Positions 22,701 through 40,633 of a stretch of 64,000 nt of DNA are shown here, piece after piece (within the stretch, counting starts at the first letter, position 1; each line of letters starts with the position of its first letter). The stretch is from Undaria pinnatifida (lineage: Eukaryota; Sar; Phaeophyceae; Laminariales; Alariaceae): contig JABAKD010000028.1 of the NCBI GenBank assembly GCA_012845835.1, forward strand, positions 6,806,296 to 6,870,295, in the 5' to 3' direction. The notes below the pieces were generated by a model. The model saw nothing but the letters and a program-made list of their open reading frames with translations, was not told where the DNA came from and did not search any database. The position numbers and the translations under genes are program-made.

Positions 22701-23845
22701 TTGGGGCGCAGCGAAAGACGCGTGCTACGATAGAGGCGCACCCCTTTTTTTTGTTAATACTACCCCTCAATTGGGAGCTTAAGACCTCCCCCAAAAAAAC
22801 GATTTGGAGGAAAATGAAACTGCTATTTATTGACCGGATAAAAAATCCCATGGCCTAGCTAGGTACACGACGGTAATCATGCAAAGAAAAGGGCCTTTTT
22901 TTCTTCTCCCGGCGATTTTGAGTTAAGAAGCCCCGTCATTCAGCAAGAAGAAAAAAATAGCCGAAAAAGAGGTAAACCTCTATCGTAGCACGCGTGACGT
23001 AAGGATGTCAATCAATAGCTCACCCGAACCATGACTTCGAAGGCGTTCGTTCGCGCTACCCCATCGCGATATTTCTATTAGGCCCTATAGCCCTGCCACA
23101 AATGTGCTCGTAAAATGAGCATACTGACCGACAGTTCCACAGTTTAGGAGCTCAACCGTAACATTATTAGTTAATCCAACAGCTGCAGCCCCTACCGTGG
23201 GATGGCTTTCCTATCGTCTACGGCGGGTACCCCGATTTAAGAGTACCCGAGCTAACCGTAACATTATTAGTTAATCCAACAACTGCAACCCCTACCGAGG
23301 GATGACTCTCCTGTCGTCTACGGCGGGTACCCCGATTCGAGAGAACCCGAGCTAGGATCATTCGGGAGTTAACGCATTCACAACTGGAAAACCCGTTTTG
23401 GGGACAAAATTACTTGGAATTAGTATAGGGAGGGGTTTAGGGGCTCTAAAGGGGTTGAGAGCGGTCAACTCGGCATGTCCCGCCACACTATTAATAGAGG
23501 CTATCTATACATTGCCCACTACAGATAAGAGCAATGTGTACTTAAGAGCGCTTGTTCCAGCTTGTCACGGGGCGCTCTTGAATCGGGGTACCCACTGCTG
23601 TGCTGCGTACTTTCCCGCCGGCGCAGGTCCCAAGCTACCCTCTGTCGCAGGAGGAGCCGCAAGAGCCGCTTCCCAGCATGCACGTGTGGGCGGTGGAGGA
23701 CCGCTTCGTGCCGGCCTCGCAGTCACAGCGCCTGGCCGGCATGTACCTCCGTCCCTCCATTTTCATACACCGCGGCTCTCACTGCGTTCCTCAGAGCAAG
23801 GACATTGTGCCCAACTTCGTGCGGTTCCTGGAAGAGTTCCGATGA
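19759..23845 (+). CDS. FSH1/OVCA2-type alpha/beta serine hydrolase (5 exons)
   Basis: Exons 19759-19851, 20649-21023, 21388-21582, 22171-22278 and 23627-23845 all start and end in phase 0 and give 329 residues to TGA. Counting from the first residue, KVRILCLHGYLQNSQ supplies the first strand and oxyanion loop. FDQRTRQLGKKL and ELIFVDAPH follow in family order. FDGLLGFSQGAA contains the nucleophile Ser182, and PRFAVFASG is the next core strand. MHVWAVEDRFVP contains Asp282 and IHRGSHCVP contains His309. Exon 2 carries an extra Ala/Gly/Ser-rich stretch of about 70 residues. FSH proteins are small cytosolic esterases related to OVCA2. No ATG sits at the start of exon 1, so a missing first exon or fusion to the DUF4291 exons is needed. 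Exon 4 is the least certain, because it uses a GTGATG donor. Confidence 0.8.
19855..20400 (+). repeat. TGGT/GGTTG satellite
   Basis: Degenerate (GGTT)n and GGTTGGTTAGATGG units fill most of intron 1 of the FSH gene. The reverse strand reads as Thr/Asn/Pro-rich frames that are not genes. About 20050-20110 and 20160-20290 repeat GGCGGTTAGGGGTTTGGTAG-like segments. Confidence 0.75.
21024..21387 (+). other. FSH intron 2, G-rich start and C-rich end
   Basis: The donor is GTAAGGGGGG at 21024 and the acceptor CCTTCAG is at 21381-21387. GGGGA-type tracts fill 21030-21150, and a poly-C run lies at 21326-21340. The long open frames on both strands here are low-complexity. Confidence 0.6.
22718..22995. 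mobile_element. MITE M1 with perfect 19-bp terminal inverted repeats
   Basis: The left end ACGCGTGCTACGATAGAGG (22718-22736) is the exact reverse complement of the right end (22977-22995). The interior is AT-rich and non-coding. Family members with weaker ends lie at 27305-27601, 29819-30127 and 56049-56314. It lies in the last intron of the hydrolase gene. Confidence 0.75.
23151..23356 (+). repeat. 100-bp tandem duplication
   Basis: Two units with period 100 start at 23154 and 23254: AACCGTAACATTATTAGTTA, then CCCCTACCG, CGTCTACGGCGGGTACCCCG and ACCCGAGCTA. Differences are scattered substitutions. Confidence 0.75.
23375..23470 (+). repeat. dispersed repeat R6, copy 3
   Basis: It shares CACAACTGGAAAACCCGTTT, GGGGACAAAATTACTTG and GTATAGGGAGGGGTTTAGGG with 2737-2835. 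It ends about 150 bp before the last hydrolase exon. Confidence 0.65.
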
Positions 23846-25380
23846 TGTGTTTTTTTGTTGTTGTTGTTGTCCTTTCTCCCTTTTTCCTCGTTTTTTTTTT
23901 TTCGTAGTTTCCACGTTTTCTTTCGTTTTGTTTTTATCCTCGTTTTGTTTTTTTGCTGCTGCTTATTTTGTCGTGTTTTTTTGTTATGTCCCTCCCCCCC
24001 TCCCCCCCCCGCCTCCCCAACATGTTTTCGTTGTGACTTGCCTGTTTTCTTCTCTCCCGGTTTGTTTCCTTCTGGTTCTCTTGTTTTCTTGGGGGAGTTT
24101 TTGTCCCCACGAGGGATAATCAAAACGAGGAAACCTCGGGCCACATACGCATGTTTGCCCACCCCTTAACGGCCAAGGAGCAGTCCTGACCTAGTTCAGG
24201 CGAGCGGTCGTGTAAGGGGATTGCTGCGGGGTCTGGGAGGACAGGTGGGAATGGAGTGCATATCTCCCCTGCCCCCGGCTATCCTGCCTAACACGGCCTC
24301 CCAAGCAGTACGTAACCTGTTCCCATAGCCTCGGGTACTGATTGATTTATCTGCCCTCGAGGGCAAATACCTAGAACAGTCGCACCCGCTGGAACGCCCT
24401 ACGTACGTACAATCGTGGTCCCGCGCTAGTGCGGTACCGTTTAGTGCGGGATCCCTGTGTAGTGCGTCCCGATTTAGCGCGGGATCCCTGTTTAGTGCTG
24501 TGATATTCGTTTGTAATGACCTCGTCCCGCAGTGTACCGCAGTATTAATACTATGCGGGGATAGTTGGGGCTCCTACTTTAGTGCTGATATTTTCGTCTG
24601 GCAAGGCATCGCACTAAGGAGAGACCCGCGACTGTACTGTGATGCGCCTGGCTCTCCGTCTTGGCTCAGTTCGTAAGATAAAGGAGTACGCTACCGACCG
24701 TCTTACAAGAAATGTCCCGGTACTAATCTCAGCCTGAGATTAAAGAGGGAATGTTGAACACAGGGAGAGGTTAGGCTACAGTTGGCGTGGGGTGCATCCT
24801 TTCTCAGTTTTTCGATGCTAGTCGACGGGGGAAAAAGGGGGTTAAGGCTTTGAACCCGATAAAAACGATGGCACGTACACTGTAGTGGGGATGGGGGAGA
24901 GGGTCCTGCTTAAAGTGACCCTCGATCTAAGTAACGTAAGGAGGGAAGAACAGAAATAAATAACAAGAGATTCTGCTTAAGAGGGTTGATACTGTAGACG
25001 AGCCACATCGTTTTTCTTTTACTCGTCTCTTTTGATCTGCAGCTCGACTCGTGAGGAGGCTTTTTGCCGTCGGCGACTGCCGCGACCTTCTGGACGAGCC
25101 GTGGTCTCAGGTGTCTTCCCTTCTCCCCCCCCGGTACTTGCTTTCATTTTTATCGGGCATAGCGTTTTCGGTATATCCTGTACCAGGCCTATTTCTTTGA
25201 TATGTGCGTCATATGGTATCCATGGTGACGTGTTTGTTGCGGGCGATCCGAAAATTTCCCCTCAGTTCTAGTTGATTATCCGTCGACGGCTGATGTTATT
25301 TATACCTTTTGGGTAATCCGTGTAGCTGTAGCAGAGGTTATTTTTTTTTTTCTTGTCATGTGTTGGTCGTTGGTTTTGGT
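23846..25380. other. downstream of FSH gene: T-rich UTR then repeats
   Basis: A T-rich stretch (23850-24110) probably holds the hydrolase 3' UTR. 24420-24640 is a GTTTAGTGC/GATCCCTG repeat related to 63835-64000. 24795-24860 carries a GTCGACGGGGGAAAAAGG plus GATAAAAACGATGGCACG block like the SINE core. 25085-25170 is a SINE A relic. No gene was seen. Confidence 0.45.
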
Positions 25381-25389
25381 GTGACTCGT

Positions 25390-25503
25390 GCACTGCACGG
25401 CGGTGTTGGTGTTGGTGTTGGCGTTGGTTAATGGTGGTGATGGTGGCGGTGGTGGTGGTGATGGTGGTGGTGGTGGGGGTGGGGGTGGTGGTGGTGGTGG
25501 TAC
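25390..25503 (+). repeat. GGT microsatellite
   Basis: (GGTGTT)n is followed by (GGT/GAT)n; the minus strand reads poly-His or poly-Pro. It is not coding. Confidence 0.8.
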
Positions 25504-26568
25504 TTTGATTTTATTTTTACTTTCTTTGTGAGTACCATATGACATTCAAGATAAATTATACCCCACCAGCGACGATTTTCCGTCACGATAGCACGGTGTT
25601 TGCGATTTCCAACGGACATTTTATGGGTGTTTGCGACTTCCAAACTCTCTGTTGGGCTGGAAAAAAAGACTTGTAAGAATAGTAGTGAAACCGATGAATA
25701 TCGTAAGAAAAGCCAAGGCCAACCAACCCACGAAAAACCAGGCTGTACGAACATACCAGGTACACAAAAAAAAAATGGAAGGAAAACATATTTTTCTTAT
25801 TTTTTTTCCTTGTTCTCTAGCTGATTTTGCACGCATCTGATTCGACGATAGCCCCTCGCCCCCCCAAAAAAAATCAGCGATTTTCTTTAACGAACGTATC
25901 AAGGCTGCTCGACACGAAACAGGATGCCTTGAAAAACATGTCTTCCATGTATTTTTTTGAATGCAAAGGGCTATGTATCGAATGGTGACGTCCGGGTGGC
26001 AAGGGGCGAATCGTATTTCAGGAGATACCGCCGGGAGCTGGGTTCCAAACCTGCATTTCGTTAAAGAAATGTTGCGGAGGGGGGCTACCGTGGGGTGGTA
26101 CGACTCGATTCTCGTTGTATACCTAGGGCGCCATGGTATTTTTCATCCGGCCTTTTCTAGCAGTTTTTTTTTTCTTCGGGACTAGTCAGTTTTCGGGAGA
26201 GATCACAGAGCAAGAGGGAGCGACAGGCGTCATTGTAGTATGATCGCCGCAATCTGACATCCACCCTGTTGTGTCGGACCGTACCGGGATGTCGGGGAAG
26301 AGGGAAGGAACTTGGGGTAGCTTTGCTTGGCTTAGCTTTGCTTGAAAAGGGCTTAGCTTGGCCTTGCCCTTGCTCAGCTTCGCTCAGCATAACTTAGCTC
26401 AGCGTTAGCCCATCTTAGTTTAGCATAGCTTAGGATTAGCTTAGCTTAGCTCACAGGGTTAGCTAATCTTAGCAGAGCTCAGATTGGCCCGGCATAGGTT
26501 GGTGTAGCTTAGCTTAGCTTATAGGGGTAGCTTATTTTAGTAGAGCTCATGTTGGCCTGGCATACAGC

Positions 26569-26860
26569 CGGTCGCCCCCGTGGCGTATCAGGTTATCCTC
26601 GAGCCTGGTATGTCAGTTTCGTGAGTTCGAATCCCCCCGAGTGCATACTCGTATAAATTCGTGGGTCTTTTTCTTGTGCACAAATTGACTTGCGGAAAGC
26701 GCGAGAGCGTGAGATAGCAACACTCGATGAAAAATCGACGAGCAGTGGGATTGCTGAACCCTATGCGCGATAAAAGTTGACCGGACGGGAAAGGGACGAC
26801 ACCTGTGAGTGACCACGGCTTGTCTAGAAGCTGGAAAGTAGATGTGTGTGAAAAAAAAAA
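26569..26860 (+). mobile_element. SINE A, copy 2
   Basis: The tRNA-like head (26571-26640) has A box TGGCGTATCAGG and B box GTTCGAATC. The body matches the SINE at 6006-6303, including ATACTCGTATAAATTCGT, CACAAATTGACTTGCGGA, GGGATTGCTGAACCCTATGC and GGGACGACACCTGTG. It ends in A10 at 26851-26860 and is inserted in AGCTTAGC tandem repeats. Confidence 0.85.
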
Positions 26861-27304
26861 GTGTAGCTTAGCTTAGCCTAGCGAGGTTGGCAAATCCGGC
26901 TTAGCTGAGCTTGGCATAGCTTGCCTTAACTTTTAGCGTTGCTCGGCTTAGCCTAGTCTAGTGTAGCATGGCACAATGCGCGAGTGACCCCCCCAGAGCC
27001 ACTGAAAAAAAAATGCCCAAAAGGGGGTACCCCTGCTACCGTACCATTGGTCATTTTTCAACACTACAGTTAAGAGTAATGTGGCTTTTAAGAGTTTTAC
27101 AAAAAAAAACGCCTGCTACGGTGGAGGTAGCAACTTTTTCGCACAAAAACCTTCTGAATTTCGGTGCTCCTTATGCCAATACATGTATTGCCGAAGTTTT
27201 TTCAGTTTTTTTTCTTTTTGGCATTTCCCCCCCCACCCCACCCATACGCCTAGGCCATGGACGCGTGCTACGATTTCCCCCCCCCACGTACGCCTAGGGC
27301 ATGG

Positions 27305-27601
27305 ACGCGTGGTACGATAGAGGCAGCATTTTTTTTCTTGTCTGAAATGTTTTCTGACTAACGGGGACTCCTTAACCCAAAATCGTTGGAGATAACGCCA
27401 TTTATTTTGACAATGATTCTCGTTGTATACACACCACTAGAGGCCTTGATGATTTTGGATTTTTCATTCGGTTTTTTCTAGCAGTTTTTATTATATATTT
27501 CTCACTGAAATCGTTTTTTTCGGGGGGGAAGAGGTGTTAAGCTCCGAAATTGAGGGGTAGTATTGAGAAAAAAAGTGGGGCATCTCTATCGTAACACGCG
27601 T
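27305..27601. mobile_element. MITE M1, copy 2
   Basis: The ends ACGCGTGGTACGATAGAGG and TCTCTATCGTAACACGCGT are imperfect inverted repeats of the M1 family. The interior is AT-rich, with CTGACTAACGGGGACTCC and GAAATTGAGGGGTAGTATTG shared with the copy at 56049-56314. Confidence 0.65.
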
Positions 27602-28144
27602 CCGATCGGGTTGCGCTTTGAGGTTACTCCAAAATAAGCTTTGCGTTAGAAGGCAATCATATAGACTACCCCGGGAGTATAAAATAGCCGTTCTACGGTA
27701 GCCCCCCCCCCCCCCCCCGACTCTTTTTAAACAAAATCGCCGGTTTTGAAGCCACAGCTTCCGGCCGGATATCTCCAATGAAATACGGTTTGCCCCCGTT
27801 GCCATCTCGACGTCATCGTTCGAGATCTAGTCCTTTGCGAACAAAGGAAATGCCTGGAAGACAACTTGTTTCCATGTGATAAGTGCACCCTTCCTCGTGT
27901 CGAGCAGCCCCATGAAACGTTCGTTAGAAGAAAATCGCTTTTTTTTTGGGGGGGGGGGGGGGAGTTGATATCGTGGAATCAGTCAGAACTACTCAATTTG
28001 TCAAGAGCCTCAGAAAAGAAAATGGTGGGCCGTGCACCTTTAGGCACCGTAGCATGCGTCAAAAGACGCCTGCTACACGATAGAGTTATTATTGTGAAAA
28101 CCATTTTTTGGCTAAAACGGTTTTCGGAATGGCGGGGCTTCTCA

Positions 28145-28345
28145 ACCACTATTCGACGCGAGTCGACGAGCGGGAAGAAAATGCTGAAGTATCCTCGCGA
28201 TAAAAACGAAAAGGCACGTGAGATAGTGGGGAGGGACGTCGGGGGATGGGCCCGCTATGTGGCCCCGGATCTGATCTATTGCTGGGAGGGAGCACGAGAG
28301 TAGTGTGCGCGATGATACATACAATGGGATGAAAAAACAAACTAT
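28145..28345 (+). mobile_element. SINE B, 5'-truncated copy
   Basis: It begins TTCGACGCGAGTCGACGAG, passes through GCGATAAAAACGAAAAGGCA, GGGCCCGCTATGTGGCCCCG and GGGAGGGAGCACGAGAG, and ends at an A-rich tail. It holds the empty target site of the SINE A insertion at 6006-6303. Confidence 0.7.
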
Positions 28346-28349
28346 TTTC

Positions 28350-29460
28350 CCAAAACCTTCCCATTTTCCAGGTGCTTGTTTTGCACTATTTTTCGTCCGA
28401 TACCTGGGCTATGGGATTGTTCTTGCGGGTATGTACACACCTGGTTTTTACCACCTTCATTTTTTCTCCAAACTATTTTTTGGGTAGGGTATAGACCTCC
28501 TCAGGCGCGCGCGCAGCAACAGATCAAAAAAGAAAATGGTGCGACGTCTCTACCGCACGTCTATTAATAGCATGAAGTCAAAACAGCACGTTCCTGCTGG
28601 AAAGAAAACATACGCCATCGCCGCAAGAAGGCGCCGTCTATTATATCGTAGGGTTCAAAAACATATAAGGAACTCCACTACACAAAAACGAAAAAAAAAC
28701 ACAGGGAAAAAAACAAAACCCAACACAACCGAGCCTTTTCCCAAATTTTCCGCAATATTTTTCCTTGACGGGGTTCCGGTTCCGAACCGACCTCGCTCGA
28801 CACACTTCAACAAAACAGATGCCAGATGCGGCGGCTTTCGAGGGTTTCCATGAATAGGTTTCATCGGGGGAACACCACCCGGGGACAAATGAACTTCTTT
28901 TTTTTTCAAAGTGAAAGCACAGGCAGCGCGCAGCAAGTGTCCCCTCCCCTATATTTTGCGAGTCCTTCTTAGATTACTAATGGCAGGGGCGCTTGGAGAA
29001 GAGGGGGGCTTTCGCGTGGCCAAGTGCTCTCGTCTGAAAATTCCGGCGAAACAAAAAATGTGCGCCCCGTGTGCATTCGTGTCGTAGCCGCTTGATATTG
29101 AATGCCACTCACTCACGCGATAAACCAGAAACAAAACAACGTTGCTGCCATGAAAGCTGCTGCTGTGTTGGTGCTGCTGCTGCTGCGGTGGCAACTAAAA
29201 CAAACAACAACGTCGTCGTAAAGAATTACCCGTCAGCCGTGCACCGCACCGCGCCGCACGACCCGCATCAGTTCGAACCCTGTGGAAATCAAATCGAACT
29301 AATCGAATCAATCCGATAACACAATATAAAAAAAATGCAACGCAAAAGCGCGTACGCGATGCAGGTCCTTCTCGCAAACGTCTTGGCTCGCAAATCGCGA
29401 TCGGTCGGAAGCGACAGAACAATCCGAGGCCCGCGGAAGCACGTGTTACGCATCGCCATA
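28350..29460. other. no gene recognised
   Basis: 28940-29460 looks less repetitive than its surroundings and has open frames on both strands, including a GCTGCTGCTG run. No frame has splice-site support or recognisable motifs. Confidence 0.3.
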
Positions 29461-29461
29461 A

Positions 29462-29815
29462 AACCACGAGGGGAGACAGGAAAGGGAGGGAAAGCGGGGG
29501 GGAGGGGAGGAGGGGGGGCAAACGCTCTCCCTCTTCACTCTCCCCACCTACAATGCTACACCATAACAGATACGATGCAAACCACATAAAACTCTAACTA
29601 GGGTTTCCATGTTTGCAGCTTCGTCGAAGGGATATCGGGGGGGGGGGAGGGGGGGGAGGGGGGGCGCTCCTTGTTCACTCGCCCCGCCTGCAATGCCACA
29701 TCATAACAAATACCTTGCAAACGACATAGAACCGATCAGGGTTTCCACCTGCAGCTTCATCGAAGGGATGGTGGGGGAGGGGGGGGGAACCACGCCCCCA
29801 TTTCCATTTCTCCCC
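29462..29815 (+). repeat. about 150-bp tandem duplication with G-runs
   Basis: Two units share a G-rich block, then TTCACTC(T/G)CCCC(A/G)CCT, ACAATGC-like sequence, a CATAACA(G/A)ATAC segment, CTAGGGTTTCCA or TCAGGGTTTCCA, and GCAGCTTC(G/A)TCGAAGGGAT. A partial third unit lies near 30130-30200. Confidence 0.6.
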
Positions 29816-29818
29816 TAG

Positions 29819-30127
29819 ACGCGGGCTACGATAGGGGTACACACCGATTTTTTTCTTAATACTGCCCCCTCAATTTGGGAGCTCAAGACCCTCTCTTAAG
29901 GCAAAATGAAACAGATTTGGAGAAAATGACGCTGCTGTACACCCGGATGAAACATCCCACGGCCTAGGTGTACACAACACGAGAAGAATCACGCACCAAA
30001 AAAATAAAATGGCCTATAATTTCCTGGACGATTTTTGGGTTTTGGGAGCCACCCCCAATTATTAAGAAAACATTTCAGCCAAAAAGGGGCATACCTTAAT
30101 ACCTACTAGTATATCGTAGCATGCGTT
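29819..30127. mobile_element. MITE M1, copy 3
   Basis: It starts ACGCGGGCTACGATAGGGG and ends TATATCGTAGCATGCGT. The interior shares CAATTTGGGAGCTCAAGACC, GATTTGGAG and GGCCTAGGTGTACAC with the copy at 22718. Confidence 0.6.
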
Positions 30128-30209
30128 CACCTGCATTATACACCAATATAGCAGATACCATGCGAAACCGCATAACCTCCACCTGCAGGTTTTCCGTCTG
30201 CTGCAGAGA

Positions 30210-31130
30210 TTTTATAGATCGATCGAAAGACAACTGACTCCCGGCGCCGTGTACATGGGCGTTTCATTCCAAGTTACCAGTACATTTAGCCCCACTGCCT
30301 GGACAAAGAACCAGTTTGCGCGACTTCAAACGCCCAGAGCAGCACGCGCCACACAGAGCCCGAAACCTGTTTTTACCAAGCATGGCACCTTCTTGCGACA
30401 GACCACATGACCAAAAGCGTGGCAATATTTCCCAGCAGTTTCAAGGGTTACAGCCGTATCAAGCGTGCAAAAAAAGAAAGGCCGATTGAAGAACGCACCA
30501 AGCGCATACACCACTCAGCGAACACACTGCCCCCAATTTGTGCGCTCGGCAAAACCAGACAAGACAACATTACACCAAAACAGGGGTAGAGGGTGAGGCC
30601 GTTTTTTCGAAGCAAGACAAGACCAATCGGGGTACAGAGTACGCCCAATTTTTGTGCAGCACAGAGATAGTACAGGACAGAACAAAGACAAGTCAGCAGG
30701 GTAGGCACAAAAGGGGGCGTTTCAGACAACTACAAGACAGGACAAGTCAGGGTACAGACAAAGCGACCCGGTTCTTGTGAAGCAAGACCATACCAGACAG
30801 GCCAAAACCCCATCAAGCAACGGTCAAGACCCAGTCAAGCAACGGTCAAGACCCAGTCAAGCAACGGTCAAGACCCAGGACAAATCATAATACCGTCAAG
30901 ACCCGGTCAAGACCCAGGACAAGTCAGAGCAGGGTAATGTTGGTAACGGACAAGCGCGCAGCTAGTGCTTTGTGACGCGGGCCGCGGCCTAGGTGCACCG
31001 TTTTGTTTCTGGGGTCTCACACGAGAAGCCTTATACATACCTCACCCACGAGCTGATTTTGGACAAAAATCGAAAATATTCCCCACTAAACAAATCCCAG
31101 GATATGGGCCTATATATTAATAATTAACAG
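30210..31130 (+). repeat. ACAAGACA-rich region with 22-bp tandem repeat
   Basis: Three perfect units of CAAGCAACGGTCAAGACCCA+GT span about 30813-30878. They are surrounded by looser AAGACAAGAC/GGTACAGA repeats from 30550 to 30930. No gene is seen. Confidence 0.55.
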
Positions 31131-31184
31131 GTAATGGACAAGACATATTCCCCCCCAAAAAAAACGAAATTCCGACGATTTTGG

Positions 31185-31232
31185 GTTAAGGAGCTCCCGC
31201 CATTTTTCACAAAATGGCGGGAGCTCCTTAAC
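31185..31232. repeat. perfect 22-bp inverted repeat, 4-nt loop
   Basis: The arms 31185-31206 and 31211-31232 are exact reverse complements (outer GTTAAGGAGCTCC, inner CGCCATTTT) around TCAC. Neighbouring bases resemble the interior of MITE M1 (CGACGATTTTGGGTTAAGGA), and an M1 right end (TCTATCGTAGCACGCGT) lies at 31264-31280. Confidence 0.85.
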
Positions 31233-31280
31233 TTATTTCTTCCAAAAATTGCTATTAATACTTCTATCGTAGCACGCGTC

Positions 31281-32039
31281 CCGTCCCGTCGGTTCGCCTA
31301 CCACTACTACTACCGTGCGCCTGCACTGACCACCGTCCACGCGGTGCCTCTATAACGCCTCAGCGGGTGCAAATCCCTCACACCGGCAATAACGCTGGGG
31401 GGTCGCGGTTTGCCCGAAACATCTCTTCTTGCTCTATTCGTTCCCTTTTACTACTGCACCTAACATCCCGCACTATGTAGCTCCGAGTAGTTTTCCCCAA
31501 TGAACGTGAGTGCAGTTTCAAGAGGGTCACAATCCCTGTGGAACATCAGACGCAAAGAAAAATGACGAAACCATAACTCACGGTTGCAGCATCCGCCACA
31601 CACAACAATCCGAGCTTCTCGCTGGTGGTGAAGGTAGTTGTTTGCGTTCGAACCGCAACGCCCAGGAAGGAAGCTGTGAGGCAAAGAGCGTGAGGCATGA
31701 CGATACTCGGATTGCCTGAATTTTTTCTTTACCTATATCCCTAGACGATTGGATCGCGGTCGTCGCTTTTGGGTTTGCATAGTATAATCAAGTACCCACA
31801 GGGTTCATATTACTGTATGATACCTGGTATTATGTGTGCCATCCTCCAATATGTACCATGAGCTTCAATATTCATCATTCACAAATCCTCCCCAGAAAGA
31901 ACACCAGGGGGAAACAAAAAAAAAAAACTTTCATTCTTGTTCTTGACAAAAGTCGGAGGGCGGCAGCAACTAAGAAACGCACGCACGCACATGCACTCAC
32001 GCACTCTGCCATCACTAATGAAGACGCGCCATCCCGCAC
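31281..32039. other. no gene recognised
   Basis: 31670-31770 (GCGTGAGGCATGACGATACT, CGGATTGCCT) resembles 63255-63310, which suggests another dispersed repeat. Nothing else is identifiable. Confidence 0.35.
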
Positions 32040-32270
32040 GGTACCGTAAAACCGTACCATACAAGTTCGTCCCGTACCATATTGTACAGTACCATACCAG
32101 GTGTGTACAATACGGACTAAAGTATACCATACAGAGTAGTAAAGGAGACCCGTACAATACCGTACCGTGCCATACTGAACCCTACGGGACTGAGTCGTAT
32201 CGTACCGTACCGTGTCGTACTATACCATACCACACCGTACCATACCATACCCTACCCCGCCCCTACTGGC
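32040..32270 (+). repeat. CCGTACCATA tandem array
   Basis: Degenerate CGTACCATAC and GTACCGTGCC units lie just beyond the 3' end of the minus-strand membrane protein gene, possibly overlapping its 3' UTR. Confidence 0.6.
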
Positions 32271-32293
32271 CAGCCCCCTCCCATCCCACCCCT

Positions 32294-38884
<6,591 letters not shown>

Positions 38885-38926
38885 GGCACGGCGATGCTCT
38901 CCCTCCTTTCTGCGACTCTTGCAACG

Positions 38927-40633
38927 CTGAAAACAGGCTGCGCTGCTGCTTGCAGATTGCGTGCACGCCAAACGCCAAGGTCGCACACGCGCAATACGGT
39001 GATTAGTGATTAGTGAACATGCCGGGGATGTAAACGCCTGCCAGGCCGTATGAAACCCCGTGCGGCGGGATTGTTGCATAAAAAGTTTCTTCCTCTCAGC
39101 GCCTCGCTTGCTCTCGCCTAATGTGCTGCTGCGTTCACGGCGGGGTGTACGAAGAAGTATCCTCTACAGAACATTGCGCAGACTGGAATAGTTCCGTCAT
39201 CGTTGATTTTTTGGTCTTACGCTTTGATGGTGGTGGCCATTTGACAGCTACAACAGCAGACTAGCGGTACCTTCGTGTGACGATGTGGAAGGTTGGTCGA
39301 GATGTGTCCCGAAGAACGAGCAATGCTGCCGTTGTTGCAGGCGCGGCTGGTGGTGGTGGTGGTGATGGCGGTGGCGGCGGCGGCGGTGGTGGCGGCGGTG
39401 GTGGTGGTGCTGTGACTGCTGGAGATGTAGAGCGACAGCAAGAGTGGAGGCAGCACCAGGAAACGAGAGATCATGATAGAGACCGGAACTACCGCCGTAG
39501 CCTCGCTCGACAGGCTTCGGGGCCCCGCGGAAGTACTACAAGAGGAAAGGTGAGAGTGATACGCCGGCATGCATGTTCTAAGGGGAGTCGCCGACCTATA
39601 TCTTTCCTTAGTGACGACACACACCCAGCAGTATTACGCACGATCGGAGTATCACACACAGCTTGCCAAGATGAGGTTTGACGAAATCTCGATCTCAGAC
39701 CGGTGGCAATGGAAGGCCAAAAGTTTGAAATTCCCGAAGATCCCAGCCAAACGTTGCCTGAACGGTCGCCTATGGGCCCAATTTGGTAGATTTGTTTTGT
39801 TAATCTTTCCAGATTTCCGGAGAAAAACGATTTCTCGCACCGATCTTGGCCAACATCGGCCTGAGGAATTCTCAAGCAGATCTTGGATTAGACGCGGCGC
39901 AATTTCGTGTTCTCCACACACTTCGATCGTCATTTTTCCCCCATAGCGACGTTACCCGGAACCTTTCAGCAAAATAACCCCCAAAAAACGTTTGCAAACA
40001 TTTTGGCCAAGCTATCGGCCTTCCGTTGTCATCGGTCTCACAGCTGGAGTGTATTTTCTTTTTATACATCATACCACATATCCAAACAATTTTCGGGGAC
40101 ACTTGGCATGCAGTAGAGGTCCCTCTATAGTGCCGATGTAGTACCGGTTGGACGCTATTAGATACATGTACAAAATTGCAGCTGCTACTCGGAGAAGGCT
40201 CGCCAGCTTTTCTTAGACGTATTTTTGAGCTTTTGCCGCAGTAGCTTGCGATGACGATCACCCCTCGGCCCGAAACTCCCTCATCTTCCCTCCCGACCCC
40301 GACTTTGTCGGAGGAGGCCTCGGGCGTGCTTGCACCGTGCCGGGGCCGCCGGCTGGCAGGGTGTGCTTTACTCGTTTTTTTGAAATATATTCCAAAGACG
40401 TCAGCTGTGAGTTGGAACATTTGAGCGGTCGGTACTGAGATCCAACAGTGGAGCGGTCTAAATTCAATTTTGCAAGCTGCGTGATTCATGGAAGTCTCGT
40501 GGCAATACCTTCTCCCCTCGGCTACTCCCCGGCCAGGGTGGTGCTCGGGCCTAAGGCTTCCCCAAAACGTGCCAGAGCCCCTGAGGGTGTGTGTGGCGTC
40601 GACCTTACTTGTGCGCTGAACTAGCGCTCGGGT
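38927..40633. other. space between membrane protein gene and LINE, holds R10 long form
   Basis: A plus-strand frame at 39282-39548 (Gly-rich, then QQEWRQHQETRDHDRDRNYR, then a GTGAGA donor) could be an isolated exon, but no partner was found. 39640-40085 is a long R10 copy and 40377-40490 is an inverted short copy. The 5' UTR of the LINE is probably within 40090-40633. Confidence 0.35.

Larger units (their letters stand above)
25504..28140. other. repeat-rich intergenic DNA, no gene recognised
   Basis: It contains AGCTTAGCTT tandem repeats (26310-26560 and 26860-26975), a SINE A, MITE M1 copies and poly-C or poly-A runs. Open frames are short and shared with repeats. Confidence 0.45.

Noticed and set aside
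26571-26640. Possible tRNA gene
   Set aside because: It is the head of SINE A, repeated with the same body at 6006-6303.
30813-30878. CRISPR-like regular repeat
   Set aside because: Direct 22-bp units without spacers in a eukaryotic repeat region.
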